Shown here piece after piece: positions 1 to 6,524 of a stretch of 8,325 bases of DNA. This stretch comes from Verrucomicrobiota bacterium (GTDB taxonomy: Bacteria; Verrucomicrobiota; Verrucomicrobiia; Chthoniobacterales; Xiphinematobacteraceae). The notes beneath the pieces are model-generated. The model was not told the origin of the DNA, made no database searches, and was given only the letters and a program-made list of their open reading frames with translations. The stretch is from NCBI GenBank assembly GCA_003176035.1, contig PSRL01000092.1, positions 1 through 8,325 of the forward strand. Direction: 5' to 3'. Numbering within the stretch: the stretch's first letter is position 1; each line of letters starts with the position of its first letter. Position numbers and translations under genes: made by a program.

Positions 1-1243
1 TAATTTCATTAAAAATACGCAAGCCGTTGTCCAGTGTCCTGTTAAAGGACTCCTCTTCCATTGCAATCACCTCTTTTATCCGAGCTTCTCGGGCAATCAA
101 TTCTGGAAAGACAGGCCCCATGATTTGGGATACCACTGGCACTAGCTTGTAAAAAAATGGTTCATGGAACCCCAAAATACGTCCATACCGGACGGCGCGA
201 CGCAGAATACGGCGAAGAACGTAATTGCGGTCATTGTTTCCTGGCAAAATGCCGTCGGCGATAGCAAAAGCAAGGGTTCTAATGTGGTCCGCTATGACTC
301 GAAAGGCTACGTCCACTTGTTGCTGAGGCTGATTTTCCCCCAGTTTTGGCATGGTCGAAGTGTATTTTTTGCCACTCAATTCCGCAATGCGGTACAGCAG
401 AGGGTGAAAAATATCCGTTTCATAATTTGAGACTGGCTTTGAAAAGTCTGTAAAACCGCACGTTCCTTGCATGATTGAAGCAATGCGCTCAAAACCCATG
501 CCCGTATCGACATGACGGGCTGGCAATGGCGAGAAACTACCATCCGGATTCGCATTAAACTGAATGAAGACCAGATTCCAAATTTCGATGCACCGCGGAT
601 CGCCCACATTTACAAGCTGTCCCAGCGAGTCGCCTCTCGGGGTCAGATCCATATGAAGCTCGCTACAAGGGCCACAGGGCCCGGTCTCTCCCATCATCCA
701 AAAATTATCCTTTTTTCCGCCATTGCGCACGTGGATGGCCGGATCCAGTCCGGCGGCTTGAAAAAGATGTATCCATTGGTCCCGGGCTTCATCGTCTCTT
801 TCGCTCGGCTCTCCCGGGGCCGGCTGATAGAAAGTCGCATAGAGTCGATCCGGAGGAAATTGCCAGTGGCCGACTAATAACTCCCAAGCCCACTCGATGG
901 CTTCCTTTTTAAAATAATCCCCAAAGCTCCAATTGCCAAGCATTTCAAAAAATGTCTGGTGGTACGTATCCCATCCGACATCCTCAAGGTCATTGTGTTT
1001 GCCGCCGGCTCGAATACATTTTTGCGTATCGGCGGCGCGAGTAGGAGCTCCCGGTTGGGCACCAGGCCAATGGTCAACATCGGGTTTCCGTTCTCCTAAA
1101 AAGATTGGCACAAATTGATTCATGCCAGCGTTGGTAAAAAGCAAATTGGGTGAATCCGGTAAAAGGCTCGCGGAGGGAACAATCGAATGCTCCTTAGATG
1201 CAAAAAAATTGAGAAAAGAAGATCGGATTTCCGTATGAGTCAT
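1..1243 (-). CDS. alaS: Alanyl-tRNA synthetase, N-terminal part (runs off window)
   Basis: This enzyme charges tRNA-Ala with alanine in the cytoplasm. Hand translation from the ATG at 1243 gives 414 uninterrupted codons to the window edge, covering the class II catalytic core and the start of the tRNA-binding helical domain. Visible landmarks are LLFTNAGMNQF (34-44), KCIRAGGKHNDLEDVG (75-90), HQTFFEMLGNWSFGDYF (95-111), TGPCGPC (187-193), EIWNLVFIQF (220-229), DTGMGFER (246-253), RVIADHIR (315-322) and RNYVLRRILRRAVR (339-352). The editing and C-Ala domains would lie outside; full bacterial AlaRS is usually about 850-950 residues. The start is fixed because an in-frame TGA lies 12 codons upstream with no ATG, GTG or TTG between, and MTHTEIRSSFLNFF matches the family N-terminus. 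An AGGAGGG sits 21 bases before the ATG, too far for a normal Shine-Dalgarno. It follows the ABC operon on the same strand after a 432-base gap, so it probably has its own promoter. Confidence 0.97.
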   Translation of the reverse strand, partial: MTHTEIRSSFLNFFASKEHSIVPSASLLPDSPNLLFTNAGMNQFVPIFLGERKPDVDHWPGAQPGAPTRAADTQKCIRAGGKHNDLEDVGWDTYHQTFFEMLGNWSFGDYFKKEAIEWAWELLVGHWQFPPDRLYATFYQPAPGEPSERDDEARDQWIHLFQAAGLDPAIHVRNGGKKDNFWMMGETGPCGPCSELHMDLTPRGDSLGQLVNVGDPRCIEIWNLVFIQFNANPDGSFSPLPARHVDTGMGFERIASIMQGTCGFTDFSKPVSNYETDIFHPLLYRIAELSGKKYTSTMPKLGENQPQQQVDVAFRVIADHIRTLAFAIADGILPGNNDRNYVLRRILRRAVRYGRILGFHEPFFYKLVPVVSQIMGPVFPELIAREARIKEVIAMEEESFNRTLDNGLRIFNEI

Positions 1244-1321
1244 GACTTTAAAACGTTCTGCTTGCCCTCCTGGCTTACCTCATTAGTAACGCTATTTAAG
1301 AGTCGTTCGCCTAGTCGTTAT

Positions 1322-1327
1322 ATTATA
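1322..1327 (-). promoter_or_regulatory. Candidate -10 box for alaS
   Basis: Read on the minus strand, this is a perfect TATAAT (context CTTATAATATAACG), 78 bases before the alaS start codon, implying a leader of about 70 bases. No convincing TTGACA-like -35 lies 16-18 bases upstream, so the assignment rests on the -10 match and on the need for a promoter in this gap. A second minus-strand TATAAT lies just upstream at 1354-1359, at the edge of the palindromic element. Confidence 0.4.
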
Positions 1328-1355
1328 AGAGTCCGGCATTTTTGTAACTGACCAT

Positions 1356-1519
1356 TATAGCGAAACGCCTATAAAATGATAGCAACTTTGTGGGTCTTTT
1401 TCCCATGGCCGTTGTTGCAAAACCAAGTCCATATGATGGATATGGCCTCGCTTTTGCGCCGAGCCCGAAGAAAAAAATACCCTCCAAATTTGTGATCATT
1501 TTATAGGGGTTTCGCTATA
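1356..1519. repeat. Long imperfect palindrome with 25-base inverted ends (MITE-like)
   Basis: The plus-strand segment 1356-1380 begins TATAGCGAAAC and ends CTATAAAATGAT. It reappears as the reverse complement at 1495-1519 with 24 of 25 positions identical; the only difference is g1367 against g1508, which reads as C on the reverse complement. The symmetry continues inward with many mismatches and G-U-compatible changes to a six-base stem CCATAT/ATATGG (1429-1434 and 1440-1445) around the five-base loop GATGG. The whole 164 bases could therefore fold as one long hairpin centred near 1437. No ORF of note lies inside. The ends start with TATA, compatible with insertion at a TA target as used by IS630/Tc1-mariner-type transposases, but no transposase is present and no clear longer target duplication is visible. 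A non-autonomous miniature element or a structured intergenic repeat family fits best. Confidence 0.7.
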
Positions 1520-1542
1520 GGCGTCCGGCGGCTGCCAGAGAG

Positions 1543-1574
1543 AAAAAACCGCTTTACCAACAAGGTTCTTTTTT
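1543..1574 (-). terminator. Weak A/T-flanked hairpin, possible terminator
   Basis: On the minus strand, AAAGAACC pairs with GGTTTTTT (one G-U pair included), giving about eight base pairs around a 13-base loop and running into T residues. The stem has only two G-C pairs, and the A tract precedes it as the T tract follows. It lies about 100 bases past the DUF4340 stop codon and could end the ABC operon transcript, but it is a weak example. Confidence 0.25.
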
Positions 1575-1631
1575 ACCTAACATCGCTTTATCAGTAATGC
1601 AAGAAAGAGCTCCAGAGGCTGCCAGGCAAGC

Positions 1632-1650
1632 CCGCTCCCTTGGGAGGCGG
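1632..1650 (-). terminator. GC-rich hairpin just after the DUF4340 gene
   Basis: CCGCTCCC (1632-1639) pairs with GGGAGGCGG (1642-1650), giving eight base pairs, mostly G-C, with one bulged G and a tight loop. It begins about 25 bases beyond the DUF4340 stop, where a transcript end for the operon would be expected. No T run follows on the minus strand, so it is either a non-canonical terminator, a 3'-end stabilising stem, or part of the repeat-rich intergenic sequence. Confidence 0.3.
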
Positions 1651-1674
1651 AACCAAGTCTCTACCCAATGCGAG

Positions 1675-1699
1675 ATCATTTTAGAGGTGTTTCGCTCTG
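1675..1699. repeat. Third, diverged copy of the palindrome's terminal repeat
   Basis: Compared with the end at 1495-1519, this segment lies in the same orientation and keeps 21 of 25 positions, including ATCATTTTA at one end and GTTTCGCT near the other. Read on the minus strand it contributes the last seven sense codons (QSETPLK) and the TGA stop of the DUF4340 gene. One difference, T-A at 1358/1371 in the first copy against G-C at 1697/1684 here, preserves a base pair of the small internal stem of the repeat. It is probably a remnant of a second insertion, or a solo end. Confidence 0.55.
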
Positions 1700-3079
1700 T
1701 TTCCAATTTGAAGGCTCGATCGATATGAGGGAAAGAATAGAAGGGTCTACAACTAGTATCTCTGGGGAATCTGAACTTTGCGCATAGACAACTCCGTCCT
1801 GTGAAGCGGCCGAAAACAACACCGATCCAATCTGATGAGGTCCCGCCGAGGCCTCGGGTGTATTTTCCGAGAGAACAGAATAAAATTCAATCGAGAGGTG
1901 CGGCGGCGCCAAACCGTAATCAGCGGCAATATTTTCCGGTGCCGTTAAAAATTTTTTAATATCCTGTTTTTCAAATAGAGAAAGGAACTGCTGGATTCGC
2001 TCATTAGAAACTGAGAATTCCTGATTCCCTTGGCGGCCGATCCATCCTTCCTCGTTGCGGCTTAAAGTCAGCGCGTGACCGCCGGAACGGATGACGATCC
2101 GGTCTAGAATATCGGGATGAAGCTGAAAAAGACTGCGTTCCCGCAAGTCCCCCGGATTTATTTCCAGCAATTGCGCGACGGAACTTGGCAGGCGTATGAC
2201 CGATCCACGCGCACTAAATTGAGCGTAGTATCCTCCTCCCTGTTCATCAGCAACGGGTGATCCGAGGCGGAGAATGGCGGGGGGCTCTCCAGTATCCGGG
2301 TCGAAAGTGATCGAGACCGCTTGATCATCGATTCCAAACTTCTCAAGATCTCCGCTTTCATCATCAACGAATTCCAAAATGGGAGAAGTCAGTAGGGTGT
2401 CCAAAAATTGATAGACTTTTTGAGTATTAACGCGGGCCTCCAAAGGCCGTGTCATTCTCCAACGATTTCCCGTTTGTTGAACCTCTAATTCGTTTCCGTT
2501 CCGCCGGATGACAAAGCTGCGAATCTGATCGGGCATCCACTGTGTGAGTTGTCGGTCACGAAAAACATTGAAAGGGCGCGAAATCAAAGTCTGGAGCTGA
2601 TCAGAGATGACGTAGACTGTTTTGGAATTCTGTTTTCGCGCATAAATCCGCCCCCTGATCGCAGCATCATTGCCAAACCATATTTCCGCCTTCTGATCCC
2701 CTGCTAAGCTGAGAGACTGCCTTGGCCATTTTAATCCGAATGCTCCGATATCCAATTCTTTTTTAAATTCCCCGGCGCTGATTTTATCATATACTCTTAA
2801 ACTTTTTGCGGCCTGGAGAATTTGGGCGACTATTTCCGGAGAAGCCCGATCCTGCATTTTGGAAGCCACTTGCCAGTTTGAGCCGCGCCGTTCTATCCGA
2901 ATCACGTCATCACCATTGTGAATCTGAATTGATCGGATCTTTTCGGGGTCCAGTGAAAGTAAAAAATTTTCACAAACCTCCTCGCTTCGAGGTTTCTGCA
3001 ACCAGGGTTGAAGAAAGAAAATAGAGACTCCACAAGCGATCGCTACAAGAAATAGTATTGCGGTGATGTAACGATTCAT
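1676..3079 (-). CDS. DUF4340 family membrane-anchored protein
   Basis: The protein has 467 residues with one N-terminal membrane anchor (about 5-27, AILFLVAIACGVSIFFLQ); the rest is probably extracytoplasmic. It resembles DUF4340 proteins, which accompany GldG-type ABC systems and have no defined biochemical role. Three repeat units are visible, at about 49-181, 185-320 and 324-452. Each starts with a strand-rich segment (IRSIQIHNGDDVIRIER, IRSFVIRRNGNELEV, LDRIVIRSGGHALTL) followed by a tryptophan (W69, W207, W346). Each then has an aromatic-glycine element (IGAFGL, LEKFGI, AADYGL) and a late YARKQ/YYAQF/VYAQS strand. Units one and two end with FRDRQL and LRERSL; the third lacks this. The ATG overlaps the upstream stop by four bases (3076-3079), so translation is probably coupled. 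The last seven codons and stop lie in a repeat copy, so the C-terminus may have been altered by an insertion. Family assignment is by recognition, not search. Confidence 0.88.
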   Translation of the reverse strand: MNRYITAILFLVAIACGVSIFFLQPWLQKPRSEEVCENFLLSLDPEKIRSIQIHNGDDVIRIERRGSNWQVASKMQDRASPEIVAQILQAAKSLRVYDKISAGEFKKELDIGAFGLKWPRQSLSLAGDQKAEIWFGNDAAIRGRIYARKQNSKTVYVISDQLQTLISRPFNVFRDRQLTQWMPDQIRSFVIRRNGNELEVQQTGNRWRMTRPLEARVNTQKVYQFLDTLLTSPILEFVDDESGDLEKFGIDDQAVSITFDPDTGEPPAILRLGSPVADEQGGGYYAQFSARGSVIRLPSSVAQLLEINPGDLRERSLFQLHPDILDRIVIRSGGHALTLSRNEEGWIGRQGNQEFSVSNERIQQFLSLFEKQDIKKFLTAPENIAADYGLAPPHLSIEFYSVLSENTPEASAGPHQIGSVLFSAASQDGVVYAQSSDSPEILVVDPSILSLISIEPSNWKQSETPLK

Positions 3080-4584
3080 TTTCTTCGCCTTAACCAGACA
3101 AGGAGCCCGATGAAGGCCACTGCTCCCGGTATGGCTACGATAGTATTAAAAGCGACCTCTCTCAACTGAGCATTGGTCAGGTTGAGATAAAAATACGTCG
3201 GGGACTTTGGGACAATGGAGGCCAGATTGCCTCGATCGATCAGCCAATTCAAACAGCCCAAGATAAAATCCAAGTTAGCGGCCGTGGCATTAGTCCCGCC
3301 CAACCAGCGATTCATTGCGAACTCGCTGTTTCCTACGACGACTAATTTGGCGGACTGAACATCCACTCGCTCGTCTTTGAGACCATCCCTTTCTGCCGAG
3401 GCCGCGATAACGACCGGATACCCGATATCTCTTGTGGCATCGTATTGCAGGCCATTTTCAAAGTTTCGATTATAATCGCGCTCTCCCCAAAAGCCCTCTT
3501 CCGCTTGAACTATGGGACGCAACTGGAGATGGTTGGTTGCTGAGGTTTGAGGCTGAAGTGTCAGAGATTGAGTATTGCCAGGAAAGTAGGCGGTGGCACC
3601 AATCAGTCGTTTACTTGGCTCGGCTTTGGGAAGAAATCGACCGCGGACCGCCCGGTCGATATTTGTCTTAAATCCTGCTGGGACCGAACGGATCACCCGG
3701 TCGTCTTCAGGAAGGATCCCCAAGGAAGAAATGAACTTATTCAGAACCGGGGTTCGTATAGTCGGATCGAGAAGCACCATTAAATTTCCACCCTGGTCCC
3801 AGTACTTCCGCAGTTTTTCGATGTTCTCAGCTGAGACATCAAATCGAGGGGCGACAATGACAACCGCATCAGCCTCAGCGGGTATGGCATTCAAAGCTCC
3901 CAAACGCAGGGGCTCAATAGCAACATTTTGCCTTGCGGCGTAGTCTACCACTGTTGAAAGCTGTGAATTTGGGCCGCTCACTTCCGGTTCACCATCGTCT
4001 ACCAAGAAGAAGACCTTATGCCGACCAGGGCTTAATAGAGAAATAATCGCATCCGTCAAGATTTGCTCTCCGCGAAATGCCACTAATCGGGGAGGACGGC
4101 CAGCGGAGACAGGGCTAAAATCGAAGCTTCCAAATTCGGCCATTTTCACAAATTGGCTCTCCCCATTATATTCTAAGATTACCAGATTTTCATTATCTCC
4201 ATATTTGAGCCTCGTTTGCAGTGTTCGAGCTCGAATCGGGTCTCGCGTGGGGTCGACAAATTCCACGGAAAGATTTCCCTTGGCCGTTAGTTGAAGTTCC
4301 TTGAGGAGATTTCTGAGATCCTGATAAAGACTGGATTCTGTTGCACGGGTGGTCGGCGAAGTTACCACATAAATTTTGGCTCGCTGATTTAGGCTTTGTA
4401 AGGCTCGCTTGGTTTGATCCGCGAGAGAAAATCTATGGTTTCGGGAAAAATCCGCTCTCCAGTAATAGTTAAAGGAAATATAGTTAATTGCGGATAGGAT
4501 CAGCAGTATCAGAAGAACCTGAACACAAAGGCCCATCCGAATTGCATTTCTAGGTATGGAGTCACGAATTATTTTTTTCGGCAT
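3076..4584 (-). CDS. GldG-like ABC transporter auxiliary protein
   Basis: The protein has 502 residues and belongs by pattern to the ABC_transp_aux/GldG group, which works with GldA/GldF-type ATPase-permease pairs. Counting from the ATG at 4584, a short basic N-terminus leads into a membrane helix (about 19-39), then the family-typical SLADQTK (53-59). There follow GEQILTDAI (172-180), FLVDDGE (193-199), QGGNLMVLLDP (264-274) and VVVGNSEFAMN (415-425). NLDFILGCLNWLI (437-449) comes next, and a C-terminal helix at about 478-498 is followed by LRRRK. The large middle part is therefore held between two helices and probably faces the periplasm. A TTG directly before the ATG could also start translation and would add one residue; neither has a clear Shine-Dalgarno. 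The gene lies 26 bases after the permease stop and overlaps the DUF4340 start by four bases. Its exact mechanical or binding role is unknown. Confidence 0.9.
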   Translation of the reverse strand: MPKKIIRDSIPRNAIRMGLCVQVLLILLILSAINYISFNYYWRADFSRNHRFSLADQTKRALQSLNQRAKIYVVTSPTTRATESSLYQDLRNLLKELQLTAKGNLSVEFVDPTRDPIRARTLQTRLKYGDNENLVILEYNGESQFVKMAEFGSFDFSPVSAGRPPRLVAFRGEQILTDAIISLLSPGRHKVFFLVDDGEPEVSGPNSQLSTVVDYAARQNVAIEPLRLGALNAIPAEADAVVIVAPRFDVSAENIEKLRKYWDQGGNLMVLLDPTIRTPVLNKFISSLGILPEDDRVIRSVPAGFKTNIDRAVRGRFLPKAEPSKRLIGATAYFPGNTQSLTLQPQTSATNHLQLRPIVQAEEGFWGERDYNRNFENGLQYDATRDIGYPVVIAASAERDGLKDERVDVQSAKLVVVGNSEFAMNRWLGGTNATAANLDFILGCLNWLIDRGNLASIVPKSPTYFYLNLTNAQLREVAFNTIVAIPGAVAFIGLLVWLRRRK

Positions 4585-4610
4585 CAATGCGGCTTTTTAA
4601 TAAAAGCGGT

Positions 4611-5366
4611 TTAGTTTCTCCACCGTCGATACTGAAAAACTTGAAAGGTCAGATAAAGCGTCAGTACCGTCATACTCAAATAAAAGACAATGGGACGGGA
4701 ATCGAACAGCCCCTGAGAAAATTCCATCATGTGTTCAATGGCAGAAAGGTACTCCGTAAGGTCCCGAAGAAAGGGATTTACATTCAGCGCTAAACTTAAT
4801 AGCCCCATAAAAAATAGGATAGTGATCAGCGAAAAAGACACTGCTGCCGCCACTAGTTGGCTACTTGTTGATGCCGAAGCTAAACATCCAATTGAAATAT
4901 AGAACATCCCGATCAAAAGAAGGATTCCATAGCCACCAAGATAAGTGCCCACCGCACTAGCGGCATGCGCTCCGGTTTTGAGCTCAAATATCACAAAATA
5001 TAAAAGGCTCGGCGCCCAGAGGATAATATAGAAAAAAAATGCTGCGAAAAATTTTGAAAGAACCACCTCCCCACTTCGAACAGGTGCTGTCATCAAAGTC
5101 TCAATCGTCCCTAATCGATACTCCTCAGAAAACAGTCGCATCGTAATGAGTGGAAAAATCAAAATAAAACCAAACCAGAAAAAAACTGTGCTGAAAAAAG
5201 CTTCAACCAAACTATATTGACTGGGACTAGCATTCAGGACAGTGAGGGCCGCGTGAAAAATAAAACCTGTGAGCAACAAGTAAAAAAACAGGATCACATA
5301 AGTCAGTGGCGACCATAAATACTGGCCGATTTCATGACAGAGCAGAGTGCGGAATCTTCGGATCAT
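4611..5366 (-). CDS. ABC-2 type permease, GldF-like
   Basis: This 251-residue protein is an integral membrane permease of the ABC-2 type, partner of the ATPase encoded just upstream. Six hydrophobic segments are visible at roughly 20-42, 57-77, 105-128, 141-163, 169-193 and 226-246, the usual number for a half-transporter. After the second helix comes FSEEYRLGTIETLMTAPV (79-96), the conserved cytoplasmic coupling segment of GldF/NosY-type permeases, and the C-terminal FQYRRWRN is typical of the family. The length is normal. The ATG at 5366 follows a GAAAGG at short spacing, a modest ribosome-binding site. It starts 47 bases after the ATPase stop and ends 26 bases before the GldG-like gene, so the genes are almost certainly cotranscribed. 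The substrate cannot be inferred; related systems have been linked to gliding, to copper and nitrous-oxide reductase maturation, and to unknown cargo. Confidence 0.92.
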   Translation of the reverse strand: MIRRFRTLLCHEIGQYLWSPLTYVILFFYLLLTGFIFHAALTVLNASPSQYSLVEAFFSTVFFWFGFILIFPLITMRLFSEEYRLGTIETLMTAPVRSGEVVLSKFFAAFFFYIILWAPSLLYFVIFELKTGAHAASAVGTYLGGYGILLLIGMFYISIGCLASASTSSQLVAAAVSFSLITILFFMGLLSLALNVNPFLRDLTEYLSAIEHMMEFSQGLFDSRPIVFYLSMTVLTLYLTFQVFQYRRWRN

Positions 5367-5413
5367 CGCCTTTCAAACCTATCGGATGTAAATTCAAAAC
5401 CGTTCATAAGCCA

Positions 5414-6346
5414 CTAAATTTCTTCCGCATGAGTGATGTCGGCAAAAATATCCTCCAAAGACACTTGAGATCGCCTGAGTTCTCGAAGAGGCCAACGATA
5501 TTTTAAGGCCATTTCAAAAATGGCTTCTCGCGGGTCGTGAGTGGTCTGCAAACGAAATTCACACCATTCGCCATTCTGCTGAAAGTCTATGGAAATTATG
5601 CCTGGGATCGTCTTGAGGAGAGCGGCCACCTCCCGTGGGTTGTTGTGTCGAATATCTAAATAAACATGTCCCGAAATTTGCATCCTTGCCCGAAGATTTT
5701 GCGGTGTGTCGACTACTTCAATTTTCCCATGGTTAATAATGATCACACGATTACAAGTCATTTCCACTTCGGCTAAAATATGCGTCGAAAGTAAAATGGT
5801 ATGATGATAACCTAATTTTCGAATCAATTCCCGCATTTGCCGAATCTGATTGGGGTCCAATCCAATAGTAGGTTCATCTAATATAAGTAAATCCGGCTCA
5901 TGCAGTAAGACGTCAGCCAGCCCCACCCGTTGACGAAATCCCTTTGAAAGGGCTGAAATCAGTTTTTTTTGTACTTCGCACAAACCACAGAGTTCGTAGA
6001 CGTCATTGAGGCGTTCTTTCATTCTTCGTCCGCGGACCCCTTTGAGTTCAGCGCGATACTTTAAATATTCTTGCACTCGCATATCTTGGTAAATTGGAAC
6101 GCATTCCGGCATATAACCAATGTGTTCCCGGGCTTTTAGCGAATCTCGAAAAATGTCGTATCCGGCTACTGTAGCGGACCCCGACGTGGGGGGAAGGTAG
6201 CTGGCAAGCATCCGCATTGTAGTCGATTTGCCGGCTCCATTCGGACCGAGAAAGCCCACGATATCCCCCTTGTTTACATGGAAACTAATAGCGTCCACCG
6301 CTGTGGTTCCCGCGTAACACTTTGTTAATTTTTCAACGACAATCAT
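5414..6346 (-). CDS. ABC transporter ATP-binding protein, GldA-like
   Basis: This 310-residue cytoplasmic ATPase probably powers the GldF-like permease encoded next. The nucleotide-binding domain is complete: Walker A GPNGAGKST (34-42), Q-loop region GYMPE (77-81) with glutamate where many ABC proteins have glutamine, signature LSKGFRQR (133-140), Walker B LLILDEP (153-159), D-loop GLDP (162-165) and switch histidine in STH (187-189). The LSKGFRQR signature and GYMPE are common in the CcmA/GldA/DrrA-type group that pairs with ABC-2 permeases. After residue 220 comes a C-terminal extension with strand-rich segments (SGHVYLDIR, WCEFRLQTT), ending in SLEDIFADI, also typical of this group. The ATG at 6346 is preceded by GGGGGTG at seven bases, a plausible Shine-Dalgarno. 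It is the first gene of the operon and is transcribed away from the 552-residue gene at 6525. Confidence 0.95.
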   Translation of the reverse strand: MIVVEKLTKCYAGTTAVDAISFHVNKGDIVGFLGPNGAGKSTTMRMLASYLPPTSGSATVAGYDIFRDSLKAREHIGYMPECVPIYQDMRVQEYLKYRAELKGVRGRRMKERLNDVYELCGLCEVQKKLISALSKGFRQRVGLADVLLHEPDLLILDEPTIGLDPNQIRQMRELIRKLGYHHTILLSTHILAEVEMTCNRVIIINHGKIEVVDTPQNLRARMQISGHVYLDIRHNNPREVAALLKTIPGIISIDFQQNGEWCEFRLQTTHDPREAIFEMALKYRWPLRELRRSQVSLEDIFADITHAEEI

Positions 6347-6524
6347 GCAAACACCCCCAGACTAATTGGCTTGACTTCATGGTGCAATACTCCGCTCAAA
6401 CGAATGTCTTTCTTTGGCTCCTTTTCCATTGAAAACCAATCGGTGTTTTTGGTCATCCTAAAATACCTTGCGGTCGAAGATTTCTATGAAACCATTCTTC
6501 CACTGAATCTGCAGGGACTCTCAC
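6347..6524. promoter_or_regulatory. Divergent intergenic region between ABC operon and 6525 gene
   Basis: Transcripts of the ATPase operon (minus) and the 6525 gene (plus) must both begin in or near these 178 bases, because the genes diverge. I see ribosome-binding sites at both ends (GGGGGTG for the ATPase; CAGGGA for the 6525 gene) but no well-spaced -35/-10 pair on either strand. A TTGACT at 6371-6376 on the plus strand lacks a matching -10 at the right distance. The call rests on gene orientation rather than on a recognised motif. Confidence 0.45.

Noticed and set aside
164..877. Plus-strand open frames of 88 and 121 codons across the left end
   Set aside because: They lie opposite the unbroken alaS frame, which has clear family motifs; the products show no recognisable domains.
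1297..1333. Eight-base direct repeat TAAGAGTC at 1297-1304 and 1326-1333 as an operator
   Set aside because: Two short copies 29 bases apart are not enough to claim a binding site; no symmetry or known operator matches.
1244..1360. Possible T-box or other aminoacylation-sensing leader before alaS
   Set aside because: No T-box sequence such as AGGGTGG.ACCGCG or antiterminator arrangement is present on the minus strand, and such leaders are not expected in this phylum.
5414..6346. Glutamate instead of glutamine in the Q-loop of the ATPase as a sign of a defective protein
   Set aside because: GYMPE/GYLPE is common in this subfamily, and Walker A, signature, Walker B and switch histidine are intact.
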